Source: Pseudomonadales bacterium
GTDB taxonomy: Bacteria; Pseudomonadota; Gammaproteobacteria; Pseudomonadales; DT-91
Direction of reading: 5' to 3'
NCBI GenBank assembly: GCA_013215055.1
Contig: JABSRQ010000009.1
Location: forward strand, 62,001 to 126,000
Length of the DNA stretch: 64,000 nt
In this document: positions 1 through 9,643 of the stretch, piece after piece
Numbering within the stretch: the stretch's first letter is position 1
Layout: each line of letters opens with the position of its first letter
The notes under the pieces: model-generated
What the model was told of the DNA's origin: nothing
Seen by the model: the letters and a program-made list of their open reading frames with translations, nothing else
The model's database searches: none
Position numbers and translations under genes: made by a program

Positions 1-280
1 GCACGGTAATCTTCTGCCCTTCACGCAAAAGCTCACGAATATCTTTATCTTCGGCATTTTGCAGATCTTTCACATGTAAAAAACAGGCGCGCTCCAAACC
101 GATATCCACAAAGGCTGCCTGCATACCTGGTAAGACTCGTACCACCTTACCGTTATAAATATTACCCACGATGCCGCGACTTTGAGTACGCTCAATAAAA
201 ACTTCCTGCAGCATACCGTTATTGATAATCGCTACACGTGTCTCCATCGGTGTGGCATTAACCAGTATTTCATCACTCAT
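1..280 (-). CDS. rng: Ribonuclease G, 5' end only (partial)
   Basis: This is the first 93 codons of an RNase E/G family endoribonuclease, which processes 16S rRNA 5' ends and decays mRNA in the cytoplasm; the rest lies left of the window. The translation starts MSDEILVNATPMETRVAI and continues with GNIYNGKVVRVLPGMQAAF, the start of the S1 RNA-binding domain typical of RNase G/CafA. The short N-terminus before the S1 domain and the position directly downstream of maf on the same strand, as in many gammaproteobacteria (mreBCD-maf-rng), favour RNase G over RNase E. The start is the ATG at 278-280. The catalytic DNase I-like domain and zinc link are outside the window, so activity cannot be judged. 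Confidence 0.93.
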   Translation of the reverse strand, partial: MSDEILVNATPMETRVAIINNGMLQEVFIERTQSRGIVGNIYNGKVVRVLPGMQAAFVDIGLERACFLHVKDLQNAEDKDIRELLREGQKITV

Positions 281-341
281 CAGTCTGTATACCACTTTGT
301 TAAGGAAGCTTGGAAAATCATAATTGTCACTAACATGCGTT

Positions 342-911
342 TTATAAAACCGGACAAGCAGCGGCTGCTAACATTTTTGCGGTTTCATGCAGAGGTAAAC
401 CCATAATAGAAGAATAGCTGCCTTCAATCTGTTTTACCCAGATCGCGGCTAATCCCTGTATTGCGTAAGCTCCTGCTTTATCCTGCGGTTCTCCTGTTTG
501 CCAATAGAGCTGCATCTGCGCCTCGGAAATATCACCCATTAACACCCTACTTTTTTGCAATATCAGCTGTTCAGAATCGGCACTCACCACAGCTACGGCC
601 GTTAGAATTTCGTGCCAATTACCCGACATTTTCTGCCACATGGCTTTGGCATCTAAAAAATCGCTGGGTTTAACTAATAACTCATCACCTAAGGTGCCAA
701 AGGTATCGGCAGCAATCACCACCGCGTCAGGATATTGGGCCGCAACTTTTTTTGCCTTGGCCAACGCCAGGCGTTGAACACAGGTTTCCGGACTTTCACC
801 CGGTAAAGGTGTCTCATCGATATCTGCGATTTTCACCACGGGATTCAGGCCAATTTGCTGTAATAGCTGTAAACGTCTGGGGGAGGCTGAAGCCAAGATT
901 AATAAAGCCAT
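342..911 (-). CDS. maf: Maf-family nucleoside triphosphate pyrophosphatase (YhdE type)
   Basis: A 189-residue Maf protein, the usual family length. Maf enzymes hydrolyse nucleoside triphosphates (the YhdE subgroup prefers dTTP and UTP, including modified forms) to the monophosphate and pyrophosphate, acting as a house-cleaning enzyme and linked to septum control. The sequence shows the N-terminal SASPRR signature at residues 8-13, the AADTFG segment with the conserved acid D69, and H100/T103 in the NWHEILTAVAV strand. It lies between mreD and rng on the same strand, 10 bases after mreD, so it is probably the distal part of the mre transcript. The ATG start is unambiguous. Confidence 0.93.
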   Translation of the reverse strand: MALLILASASPRRLQLLQQIGLNPVVKIADIDETPLPGESPETCVQRLALAKAKKVAAQYPDAVVIAADTFGTLGDELLVKPSDFLDAKAMWQKMSGNWHEILTAVAVVSADSEQLILQKSRVLMGDISEAQMQLYWQTGEPQDKAGAYAIQGLAAIWVKQIEGSYSSIMGLPLHETAKMLAAAACPVL

Positions 912-921
912 AACATTGATC

Positions 922-1410
922 TCAATGATGGATGACGCGAATTAAACCCACCCGACGACGCAGGCTGCGTAACACAACCATTAACCAAGGCCAGATTAAT
1001 GCCGATATCATCGCCGGAAACAAAAACCACAGGCCAGAAGGGGCTTGTCCCGAGGCGATATCTATCCAGTATTTAATTAAACGCTCTATGCCAATTAACA
1101 TAAAGATCATGCCAGCTTGCTGCCAGGCATCAAACATACGTAAACGTTTATGCGCCACCAGAACCACCGCAACCACCAGGCTATACGCCAAAACATGGCG
1201 ACCATAAACACTGGCGGTTAAGCTGTCCTGAATCAAACCCACGGTCGCTGCGGAGAAAATCCCAAAACGCTCGGGCAGCGCCAATACCCAATAAAAAAGC
1301 ACCAATAACACCCATTCAGGCCGGGCCCATAAAGACCAGCTAGGCATATCGACAATACTCAGCAACATCGCAGCCAAGACGGTGACTAACACCAGAAGAT
1401 CAGCCTTCAT
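922..1410 (-). CDS. mreD: Rod-shape determining protein MreD
   Basis: An inner-membrane protein of the elongasome that helps anchor MreC/MreB and the cell-wall synthases. The 162-residue product is almost wholly hydrophobic, with about five membrane segments, starts MKADLLVLVTVLAAMLLS and ends in a basic tail. Length and position between mreC and maf match MreD. The reading frame is open upstream to 1509 inside mreC, but those extra residues are the mreC shadow. I chose the ATG at 1408-1410, two bases after the mreC stop region and with GAGATGG just upstream; an alternative ATG at 1417-1419 would add three residues and overlap mreC. Translation is probably coupled to mreC. Confidence 0.88.
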   Translation of the reverse strand: MKADLLVLVTVLAAMLLSIVDMPSWSLWARPEWVLLVLFYWVLALPERFGIFSAATVGLIQDSLTASVYGRHVLAYSLVVAVVLVAHKRLRMFDAWQQAGMIFMLIGIERLIKYWIDIASGQAPSGLWFLFPAMISALIWPWLMVVLRSLRRRVGLIRVIHH

Positions 1411-1411
1411 G

Positions 1412-2236
1412 TTACCCATCTCGATTAAATAACAATAAAACGTGTCGGGTTCTATCCAGATGGGCAAACGGCTTAACTTTAATGATAGAGAACGGCAGGC
1501 CTTCATCATGTGTGATTTCGGCGACCCGCCCTAATGGATACCCCACCGGAAAAATACCGCCCAGCCCCGATGTACTGAGCACATCCCCTTTGATGATATC
1601 GCTGGTCAAGGCCACATTCGGAATGCTCAGTTCAATAAAGTCATTCATGCCTTCGGCAATCAAACGTGCACCCGTTCTATCCAGCTGTACCGGCACCGCA
1701 TGACGCTGATCGGAGATTAATAATACCCGGCTGCTATGGCTTGCCACTTCCATGATTTGACCAAATAAACCATAGGCATCAACAACCGGCTGCCCTTCAT
1801 AAACCCCGTCTTCCGAGCCTTTATCAATCATCACATAATGTAATAGCGGATTAGGAGAAACAACGATAACCTCAGCCAGTAGCAAACGCTCGTTAATCGG
1901 TGCAGAGGCATTAAGCAGCTCACGTAAACGCACATTTTCAATGGTTAAGGCGGCTAATTTTTGCACCTTGGCTCTTAACACCAGACCTTCGGCTTCAAGC
2001 TGGGCATTTTTAACGACTAACCCTTCTTTGGTCATGGTGCGGTCACCACCAAATTTAAGCAGGCGATTAGGCATGTCAGCCAAGCCATAAAGCGGCTTAG
2101 CTGCATCCATAAGATAAGATTTAAAGGGCTGCAAGGCCGTTGTTGTGGTATCTAAAACCAATAACAACACGGAAAAAAGTATCACGGCAAAAATGCGTGA
2201 AACGATGGAGGGGCCTTGTTTAAAGAGAGGATTGAT
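1412..2236 (-). CDS. mreC: Rod-shape determining protein MreC (unusual start)
   Basis: MreC is a periplasmic scaffold with one N-terminal membrane anchor; it bridges MreB/MreD and PBP2/RodA. Visible are the anchor (VILFSVLLLVLD), a coiled coil (about 40 residues around EGLVLRAKVQKLAALTIENV) and the C-terminal beta domain. The first conventional start is GTG at 2185, but the frame remains open upstream to 2239 and encodes NPLFKQGPSIVSRIFA, which matches the conserved MreC N-terminus (K/NPLF-x-GPS before the membrane segment). No ATG, GTG or TTG lies in that stretch. I therefore extend to the ATC at 2234-2236, which has AGGTAG about six bases upstream. Either a rare ATC start, or a one-base error after the GTG at 2241-2243, explains it. 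The gene is certain; the start is not. Confidence 0.85.
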   Translation of the reverse strand: MNPLFKQGPSIVSRIFAVILFSVLLLVLDTTTTALQPFKSYLMDAAKPLYGLADMPNRLLKFGGDRTMTKEGLVVKNAQLEAEGLVLRAKVQKLAALTIENVRLRELLNASAPINERLLLAEVIVVSPNPLLHYVMIDKGSEDGVYEGQPVVDAYGLFGQIMEVASHSSRVLLISDQRHAVPVQLDRTGARLIAEGMNDFIELSIPNVALTSDIIKGDVLSTSGLGGIFPVGYPLGRVAEITHDEGLPFSIIKVKPFAHLDRTRHVLLLFNRDG

Positions 2237-2263
2237 GAGTCACTACCTGATGTAAAATCGAAT

Positions 2264-2290
2264 AAAAAACAGGGAGAACACCGTCTCCCT
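2264..2290 (-). terminator. Rho-independent terminator between mreB and mreC
   Basis: Read on the minus strand, AGGGAGA (2284-2290) pairs with TCTCCCT (2271-2277) around a six-base loop and is followed after one G by a run of six T (2264-2269). It sits about 45 bases after the mreB stop and before mreC, so it probably cuts most transcripts after mreB and lowers mreCD expression relative to mreB. Confidence 0.75.
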
Positions 2291-2333
2291 ATCATTACCT
2301 TTTTAGCTACAGTTAAGCTATTTAAAGGGAAGA

Positions 2334-3697
<1,364 letters not shown>

Positions 3698-3985
3698 ATG
3701 TCCGTAACCAAGGACGACATTGCCAAAGTCGCCAAACTGGCCCGCATCCAAATCGATGCTGAACAGGTGCCCGAAATCACCCACGGTATCAATGAGATTT
3801 TGTCTTTAGTTGACAAGATGCAGCAAGCAGATACGACCCATGTGAAACCGCTGGCGAATCCTCACGATGCAACTCAACGCCTGCGAGCAGATGAAGTGAC
3901 CGCCATCAACGAACGTGACAAATTAATGGCTAATGCCCCGGAATCCGACAGCGGTCTATTCCTGGTTCCTAAAGTTATTGAATAA
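3698..3985 (+). CDS. gatC: Asp/Glu-tRNA amidotransferase subunit C
   Basis: GatC is the small structural subunit that wraps between GatA and GatB in the GatCAB complex, which converts misacylated Glu-tRNA(Gln) and/or Asp-tRNA(Asn) to the amide form. The 95-residue product MSVTKDDIAKVAKLARI...LFLVPKVIE is of standard length and carries the family's N-terminal helix and C-terminal LFLVPKVI. I chose the ATG at 3698 because it matches the family start and has GGAG a few bases upstream; the upstream ATG at 3626 adds residues without similarity. It is the first gene of gatC-gatA-gatB, with gatA 22 bases downstream. Confidence 0.95.
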   Translation: MSVTKDDIAKVAKLARIQIDAEQVPEITHGINEILSLVDKMQQADTTHVKPLANPHDATQRLRADEVTAINERDKLMANAPESDSGLFLVPKVIE

Positions 3986-4007
3986 GCTGATTATATAAGG
4001 AGCAGAC

Positions 4008-5471
4008 ATGCACAAACAAACGATAAAGCAGCTGATGCAAGGGCTGCGAGACAAGTCATTTTCCTCAACTGAATTGACTCAGCACTATTTAAACCGAATC
4101 AACAGCCTCGATAGCGAAATAAACAGTTTTATCACCATCACCGATGAGCTGGCGTTAAAACAAGCCGCTACAGCCGATGTTTTATTGGCAGGTGATACAA
4201 AACTGCATGATTTATGTGGCATACCTATGGCCCATAAAGATATTTTCTGCACCGAGGGTGTACGCTCAAGCTGTGGCTCAAAAATGCTGGATAACTTTAT
4301 AGCGCCTTATAACGCCACCATTATCGAAAATTTCAATGCCGCAGGCTCTATCATGTTGGGTAAAACCAATATGGATGAATTTGCCATGGGTTCTTCGAAT
4401 GAAACCAGTTTCTATGGTGCGGTGAAAAACCCCTGGGATCTGACACGTGTGCCCGGCGGTTCATCCGGTGGTTCTGCAGCATGCGTTGCAGCTTTATTTG
4501 CGCCCGCAGCGACCGGTTCTGACACTGGCGGCTCGATTCGCCAACCGGCAGCTTTATGTGGTTTAACCGGATTAAAACCGACTTACGGTGCGGTTTCACG
4601 CTTTGGTATGATCGCCTTTGCATCCAGTCTGGATCAAGCCGGCCCACTCGCCAAAACCGCAGAAGATGCGGCCATCTTGATGAATACACTGGCAGGTTTT
4701 GATGCCAAAGATTCCACCAGCATGCCGCGCGACAAAGAAGATTACACCGCTAAGCTGAACGACAAGCTGGACGGCATAAAAATTGGCTTGCCTAAAGAAT
4801 TCTTCTCCGACGATTTAGACCCTGAAGTCGCCACATTGGTTAACAATGCGATTAAAGAACTGGAAAAAGCCGGTGCTACCTTTAAAGAAGTCTCTCTGCC
4901 TAATAGTGAATATTCGGTGCCTGCCTATTATGTTGTGGCTCCTGCAGAGGCCTCAACCAACTTATCCCGTTTCGACGGTGTACGTTACGGCTATCGCTGT
5001 GACAAGCCGGTAGATTTGATGGATATGTATTGCAGAACCCGCGGCGAAGGTTTTGGTGATGAAGTTAAACGCCGTATCCTGATAGGCACCTATGCACTGT
5101 CTGCCGGTTTCTACGATGCCTATTATAATCAAGCGCAAAAGATTCGCCGCCTGATCAAAAACGATTTTGCCGCCGCCTTTAATGATGTTGATCTTATTTT
5201 AAGCCCAACCTCTCCTTCTGCAGCATTTAAATTAGGTGAAAAAACCAATGACCCGGTGCAAATGTACCTGGAAGATATTTATACCATCGCGGTTAATTTG
5301 GCCGGCCTTCCCGCCATCTCGGTGCCCTGTGGTTTAAAAAACAACTTACCGGTGGGCCTGCAGTTAATCGGTAATGCCTTCGATGACGCAAGAGTATTAA
5401 ATGTGGCGCATCAATTCCAGCAACTAACCGACTGGCACACCTTATGTGCGCCGTTCGCTAAAAAAGGCTAA
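4008..5471 (+). CDS. gatA: Asp/Glu-tRNA amidotransferase subunit A (amidase)
   Basis: The glutaminase subunit of GatCAB, releasing ammonia from glutamine and channelling it to GatB. The 487-residue product has the amidase signature with an intact Lys-Ser-Ser triad: K77 in MAHKDIF, S152 in GGSSGGSAA (150-158) and S176 in [10 protein letters not shown] (171-180). The 75- and 24-residue spacings equal those of characterised GatA proteins. The start has a strong AAGGAG seven bases upstream. It is followed after 11 bases by gatB. Retaining GatCAB suggests that this organism makes Gln-tRNA or Asn-tRNA, at least in part, by transamidation. Confidence 0.97.
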   Translation: MHKQTIKQLMQGLRDKSFSSTELTQHYLNRINSLDSEINSFITITDELALKQAATADVLLAGDTKLHDLCGIPMAHKDIFCTEGVRSSCGSKMLDNFIAPYNATIIENFNAAGSIMLGKTNMDEFAMGSSNETSFYGAVKNPWDLTRVPGGSSGGSAACVAALFAPAATGSDTGGSIRQPAALCGLTGLKPTYGAVSRFGMIAFASSLDQAGPLAKTAEDAAILMNTLAGFDAKDSTSMPRDKEDYTAKLNDKLDGIKIGLPKEFFSDDLDPEVATLVNNAIKELEKAGATFKEVSLPNSEYSVPAYYVVAPAEASTNLSRFDGVRYGYRCDKPVDLMDMYCRTRGEGFGDEVKRRILIGTYALSAGFYDAYYNQAQKIRRLIKNDFAAAFNDVDLILSPTSPSAAFKLGEKTNDPVQMYLEDIYTIAVNLAGLPAISVPCGLKNNLPVGLQLIGNAFDDARVLNVAHQFQQLTDWHTLCAPFAKKG

Positions 5472-5482
5472 GGAGTACAACT

Positions 5483-6928
5483 ATGCAATGGGAAACCGTT
5501 ATCGGCCTTGAAGTTCATGTTCAACTGGCCACTCAGTCAAAAATATTTTCAGGTTCTGCCAATAAGTTTGGTGCCGAGCCCAATACCCAGGCCAATGTGG
5601 TTGATTTAGCCTTGCCGGGTACATTGCCGGTAGTCAATACCGAAGCGCTCACCCTCGCCATCAAGTTTGGCCTGGCTATCGGTGCAGAAATTTGCACACA
5701 CTCGGTATTTGATAGGAAAAACTATTTCTATCCCGATTCCCCCAAAGGTTATCAAACCACACAAATGGATTATCCGATTGTGGGCCCCGGTGAGCTGGAA
5801 ATCGAATTAGCCAATGGCACAAAAAAGAGCATTCGTATTCATCATGCACATTTAGAAGAAGATGCGGGTAAATCGTTACACGAAGCTTTTCACGGTTCCA
5901 CCGGCATCGATTTAAACCGTGCTGGCACACCGCTGATTGAAATTGTCTCCGAGCCCGATATGTCAGGCCCAGCTGAAGCCGTCGCATTTGCCAAAAAGCT
6001 GCACTCACTGGTGACTAATATCGGTATCACCGATGGCGAAATGTCGCAGGGTTCCATGCGTTTTGATGTGAATATTTCCATTCGCCCGGTGGGTGAAACC
6101 ACGCTGGGCACAAGAACCGAAACCAAAAACCTTAACTCGTTTAAGTTTATGGAAGATGCCATCAACCAAGAAGTTGAGCGTCAGATAGAAGTCCTGGAAA
6201 GCGGTGGCACGATTGCGCAAGAAACCCGTTTATATAATGGCGATACCGGCCTGTCACGTCCCATGCGCAGCAAGGAAGAAGCCAACGACTACCGTTATTT
6301 CCCCTGCCCTGACTTGCTGCCCATTATTATAGATAAGTCCACCATAGAAGCGATTCGCGCCACATTGCCGGAATTACCCGAAGCCAAAAAGGCCCGCTTT
6401 ATCGCCGACTATCAACTCTCGGAATATGATGCCGACGCGCTTTCCTCGGAAACAAAATTGGCCAGCTATTTTGAAACCTGCGCTAAAACCTCCGATGATG
6501 CCAAATTATCCGCCAACTGGGTGATGGGTGATGTTTCAGGCCTGCTGAATAAAAATGATATGCATATCAGTGCCTGTCCTATCAGCGCCGAAAATCTGGG
6601 TGCCTTAATCACCCGCATTAAAGACGGCTCTATTTCCGGCAAGATCGCCAAGCAGGTGTTTGAATCTATGTGGGCCGGTGAAGGTGATGCCGACACGATT
6701 ATCGATGCCAAAGGTTTAAAACAAAACTCCGATGAAGCTGCGCTGGAGTCGATGATCGACGAAGTGATAGCCAACAACCCTAAACAGGTTGAAAACTATC
6801 GTGCAGCCGAAGCAGATAAACGTAAAAAGATGACCGGCTTCTTTGTTGGCCAAATCATGAAGGCCTCAAAAGGCCAGGCTAATCCAGGCTTAGTGAACAA
6901 ATTATTAGCCAAGAAATTAAACGGCTAA
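5483..6928 (+). CDS. gatB: Asp/Glu-tRNA amidotransferase subunit B
   Basis: GatB phosphorylates the misacylated tRNA's side-chain carboxylate and transfers ammonia to it. The 481-residue product opens with [13 protein letters not shown], contains [11 protein letters not shown] and [11 protein letters not shown], the signature segments of the GatB cradle domain, and ends with the helical and YqeY-like tail ([17 protein letters not shown]). Length is standard. AAGGAG precedes the ATG by eight bases. Last recognisable member of the gatCAB operon; the small gene 27 bases downstream may be cotranscribed. Confidence 0.97.
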   Translation: MQWETVIGLEVHVQLATQSKIFSGSANKFGAEPNTQANVVDLALPGTLPVVNTEALTLAIKFGLAIGAEICTHSVFDRKNYFYPDSPKGYQTTQMDYPIVGPGELEIELANGTKKSIRIHHAHLEEDAGKSLHEAFHGSTGIDLNRAGTPLIEIVSEPDMSGPAEAVAFAKKLHSLVTNIGITDGEMSQGSMRFDVNISIRPVGETTLGTRTETKNLNSFKFMEDAINQEVERQIEVLESGGTIAQETRLYNGDTGLSRPMRSKEEANDYRYFPCPDLLPIIIDKSTIEAIRATLPELPEAKKARFIADYQLSEYDADALSSETKLASYFETCAKTSDDAKLSANWVMGDVSGLLNKNDMHISACPISAENLGALITRIKDGSISGKIAKQVFESMWAGEGDADTIIDAKGLKQNSDEAALESMIDEVIANNPKQVENYRAAEADKRKKMTGFFVGQIMKASKGQANPGLVNKLLAKKLNG

Positions 6929-6955
6929 TCGCCCTATAGAATAGAGAACTTTGAC

Positions 6956-7249
6956 ATGTTAAAAAAAGATAAAGTAAAAGTATTAGACGAAGTGTGGACC
7001 GAAGAACGAGTTAAGGCATTCCTGGATTTAGAAACCCTGGAAGGTGTTAATGCCGATTTTCATGTCTTAAATATGGCTTATAAAAATATGCGCCTGGAGA
7101 ACTTCGAGCAATTCCTGGCATTTTTCACTGCCGCTAAACGTGACTTAAATGCACAGGATGAAAAAGGCCGCACATTATTAAGTCTCATCGCAGCCCATAA
7201 AAAAGCCGCACCGTATGCCGAAGCATTAAAAGAGGCAGGCGCGGTCTAG
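6956..7249 (+). CDS. Small conserved protein, PA4642-like
   Basis: A 97-residue soluble, charged protein (MLKKDKVKVLDEVWTEERV...) with no signal or membrane segment. The pattern of short helices, the LDLETLEGVNADFHVLNMAY region and DLNAQDEKGRTLLSLI resemble a small gammaproteobacterial family of unknown function typified by Pseudomonas PA4642; this is recalled family resemblance, not a search result. The DLNAQDEKGRTLLSLIAAH segment also looks like a single ankyrin-type hairpin. It follows gatB by 27 bases on the same strand and has GAGAAC-like purines before the ATG, so it may be the last gene of the gat operon. No function is assigned. Confidence 0.75.
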   Translation: MLKKDKVKVLDEVWTEERVKAFLDLETLEGVNADFHVLNMAYKNMRLENFEQFLAFFTAAKRDLNAQDEKGRTLLSLIAAHKKAAPYAEALKEAGAV

Positions 7250-7288
7250 CTAAAAACTAGGCAGTTAGCTTTTAATAATGAAGTACAA

Positions 7289-7327
7289 AGCCTATTTTTT
7301 GATTACTTATTAAACAATAAATAGGCT
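7289..7327. terminator. Inverted repeat, probable terminator before the GGDEF gene
   Basis: AGCCTATTT (7289-7297) is the perfect reverse complement of AAATAGGCT (7319-7327), with a 21-base AT-rich loop, and TTTTATT follows on the plus strand. It lies 40 bases after the small gene downstream of gatB. The long loop makes it a modest terminator. A shorter hairpin (AGCTAA 7248-7253 with TTAGCT 7265-7270, then TTT) overlaps the preceding stop codon. Confidence 0.45.
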
Positions 7328-7392
7328 GACTTTTATTCCGCTTTACGATAATCTGACAGACATCTAAAAAAAATAATAAAAGATATTCTGTC

Positions 7393-8529
7393 ATGATTTT
7401 AGATTCATGCATCAATAGCAATTTACAAAAAAACGCCGAACTGCTCTACAAAGCTAGGGTATTAACCGCCATTATCTGTGTTTATTTCACCATTATCACG
7501 GCGGTGATTCTATGGCTGTTTTTTTCCCATCAGGGCTTAGGTCTTAAAGCGGCATTATTGATTTGTGGTGGCCTACAACTGGCCTATGTTTGTGCACTTA
7601 TTTTATTAAAAACCAAGGGCCTTTTTAGCCTTGTTGCCAACTTCACTATCGCGATGACCGCCATAGGCATTGCAGGTGGAATACTGATTTCAGGTGGTCC
7701 TCTGACAGCTCCTGCCACGCCGATGAGTATCTTACCCATCACCATGGCTTTTGTCTTAATCAACAAACGTACCGGTTTAATCTGGACCCAAATCATCTTG
7801 GTTGCGCATGCCAGTTTAATGGCCATGCAGGTGTATGATTTTAAATTCCCTCAGATGCTGTCCGATGATATTTTGGAGCTACAGCATATGGTGCACTGGC
7901 TAATTATCTATTGCGCAATGACGGGCTTAATGGTGGTTTATGATACGTTAAACAGCCGCCTAAAACTTGAACTCACCTCCGAGCGCAGCAAGTTTCAGCA
8001 TATGGCCTCACACGACCCGTTAACAAACTTGGCTAACCGCCTGCAATTTGATGACAATCTCAGTCAATCATTAAGCCGCAGCGACCGCCACGGAAAGTCA
8101 ACCGCACTGTTTTTCTTAGACCTGGATGGTTTTAAACCCATCAACGATACGCTGGGCCATGATGCTGGCGATGCAGTATTACAGGAGATTGCCAAGCGTC
8201 TGACAGAAAACGTAAGAGATATGGACACCGTGGCGAGATTAGGGGGTGATGAATTTGCCATCATCCTGGAAGATATCGCCAACACCGATGACCTGGTAAA
8301 GATTGCCGAAAAGTTATTAGCGATTATCGACTCACCGATTCTTGATGTAAAAAGCCAGCCATCGGTAAGCGCCAGCTTGGGCATTGCTTTATATCCGCAA
8401 CATTGCCAGGAAAAGCTGGCTCTAATCAAATGTGCCGATATTGCAATGTATCAAGCTAAAGTCAAGAAAAATCACTGGATGATGTTTAAGCCGGAAACAA
8501 ACCGGCAGGAAGAAAGCCTTATGGCATAA
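7393..8529 (+). CDS. Membrane-bound diguanylate cyclase (GGDEF)
   Basis: Makes cyclic di-GMP from two GTP. Residues about 20-185 form five or six hydrophobic segments, an integral-membrane sensor of no family I can name. After a short linker, the GGDEF domain starts at HDPLTNLANR (207-216); the metal-binding DLDGFK is at 243-248 and the active site GGDEF at 284-288. An inhibitory I-site RDMD at 275-278 lies exactly five residues before GGDEF, so product feedback inhibition is expected. Only one catalytic domain is present; there is no EAL. The ATG has a weak ribosome site. It faces a convergent PilZ/hypothetical pair, a likely c-di-GMP receptor. Confidence 0.93.
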   Translation: MILDSCINSNLQKNAELLYKARVLTAIICVYFTIITAVILWLFFSHQGLGLKAALLICGGLQLAYVCALILLKTKGLFSLVANFTIAMTAIGIAGGILISGGPLTAPATPMSILPITMAFVLINKRTGLIWTQIILVAHASLMAMQVYDFKFPQMLSDDILELQHMVHWLIIYCAMTGLMVVYDTLNSRLKLELTSERSKFQHMASHDPLTNLANRLQFDDNLSQSLSRSDRHGKSTALFFLDLDGFKPINDTLGHDAGDAVLQEIAKRLTENVRDMDTVARLGGDEFAIILEDIANTDDLVKIAEKLLAIIDSPILDVKSQPSVSASLGIALYPQHCQEKLALIKCADIAMYQAKVKKNHWMMFKPETNRQEESLMA

Positions 8530-8532
8530 GCA

Positions 8533-8886
8533 CTAATGCCCTATTCTGCTTGAATAAGCCTCTTTCACGTCCATATGATGCCCGTCATCGGCACGAATAT
8601 TTTCAATAGCCAGCATCAATTTCGCCACCGCAATCACATCCGTCATTGAAAATGTCAGCTGCTGGCTTATCCGGCGCTCCGTCTCTGCCCAAATGTCTTC
8701 CTGCTTGGCTTTTTCATCACCGTATAACGCTGAATATTCAGAATGGGCTTTATAAGCACGTTGCTCGGCCAAACTGAACACACTAGACTCCAGGCGGTCG
8801 TAAGCCTTAACAATCAGTGTATCGGTGATATTTTCAATATCCAAACTTGAAGACAGTGAGGTATTTAATTGCTCAAGCTTATTCAT
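8533..8886 (-). CDS. Hypothetical protein downstream of the PilZ gene
   Basis: A 117-residue, mainly helical, soluble protein (MNKLEQLNTSLSSSLDIENI...). I do not recognise the family. It has no signal peptide, membrane segment or cysteine-rich motif; its pattern of acidic and basic residues suggests a helical bundle. I chose the ATG at 8884-8886 because AGAGA stands seven bases upstream; a GTG at 8917-8919 is in frame and would start three bases after the PilZ stop but has its purine tract at the wrong distance. It is probably cotranscribed with the PilZ gene and so may take part in the c-di-GMP response, but that is only context. Confidence 0.6.
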   Translation of the reverse strand: MNKLEQLNTSLSSSLDIENITDTLIVKAYDRLESSVFSLAEQRAYKAHSEYSALYGDEKAKQEDIWAETERRISQQLTFSMTDVIAVAKLMLAIENIRADDGHHMDVKEAYSSRIGH

Positions 8887-8922
8887 AAAAAGTCTCTGTT
8901 TATTATCCTGTGAAAGCACCCT

Positions 8923-9345
8923 CTAAACATGATGCTCGCGACCATACTCTTCCGCATATTTTACAATCCATTCCCTGGCCGCCTCCTCACTATTTAAATC
9001 ACGCCCTTCCTGTGACCAGATGCGTTGTTTATAACTCTCTATCTCATGAACTTGATCGACCATAAGCGTGCGAAACTCCTTAAGGTCATCAACAAAATGT
9101 ACACCCAGCTCAAAGCCACCCTCAACTGTCTCTCGACACCAGGCGACTTTTCCAACCCCCTGAAAACTGGGCTGACTCAACGGAATATCAATATTGATAA
9201 TCGTCCCTACCGCAATAAATTTTTCACTTTCACAGCATAAGCCCCCGACACTGAGATTGATCAATTCAGAATTTTTTATTGCAACCTGTTTGGCGACATG
9301 AACATTAATAGGAACCTGAGTAGAATATCGAATATTTTCGCGCAT
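8923..9345 (-). CDS. PilZ-domain protein (c-di-GMP receptor)
   Basis: A 140-residue cytoplasmic protein. The two c-di-GMP-binding elements of PilZ are visible: the RxxxR motif as RENIR at residues 2-6 and the (D/N)xSxxG motif as NLSVGG near residue 30. The remaining beta-barrel strands (GTIINIDIPLS, GVGKVAWCRE, FELGVHFVDD) follow in the usual order, and a C-terminal helical extension of about 40 residues is rich in Glu and Arg. It probably transmits c-di-GMP levels set by the convergent GGDEF enzyme or others. A GAGAGAG tract precedes the ATG by five bases. Confidence 0.88.
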   Translation of the reverse strand: MRENIRYSTQVPINVHVAKQVAIKNSELINLSVGGLCCESEKFIAVGTIINIDIPLSQPSFQGVGKVAWCRETVEGGFELGVHFVDDLKEFRTLMVDQVHEIESYKQRIWSQEGRDLNSEEAAREWIVKYAEEYGREHHV

Positions 9346-9643
9346 ACTCTCTCCTCAACGGCTTACTCATAGGTTAAAGCACTAACTTTATCTTAGTAAA
9401 AATTCACGATAATACTGCAGAAATTTTATATAAAAATGCGGCGAGTGTTTCTTAAGCGGCGAGCTTAAAAAAATTCCGCCATTGAAAATAGGCATATCAA
9501 AACATCCCTGCGTTTCAACACTCAGGCATCAAGGTTTTTTTATTTTCTTTTACACTAAAAAGTACCTCTGCTTAAGTCTTTAAATACCTTCTCTGCACCT
9601 AGGTTTAGCTCTAATTTAAATGCTTATTATTTGCGGAGGTGCC
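9346..9643. other. Intergenic region before the receptor pseudogene
   Basis: AT-rich, no open frame, RNA gene or strong repeat seen. It would have held the promoters of the PilZ gene (leftward) and of the once-intact TonB-dependent receptor (rightward). Confidence 0.4.
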
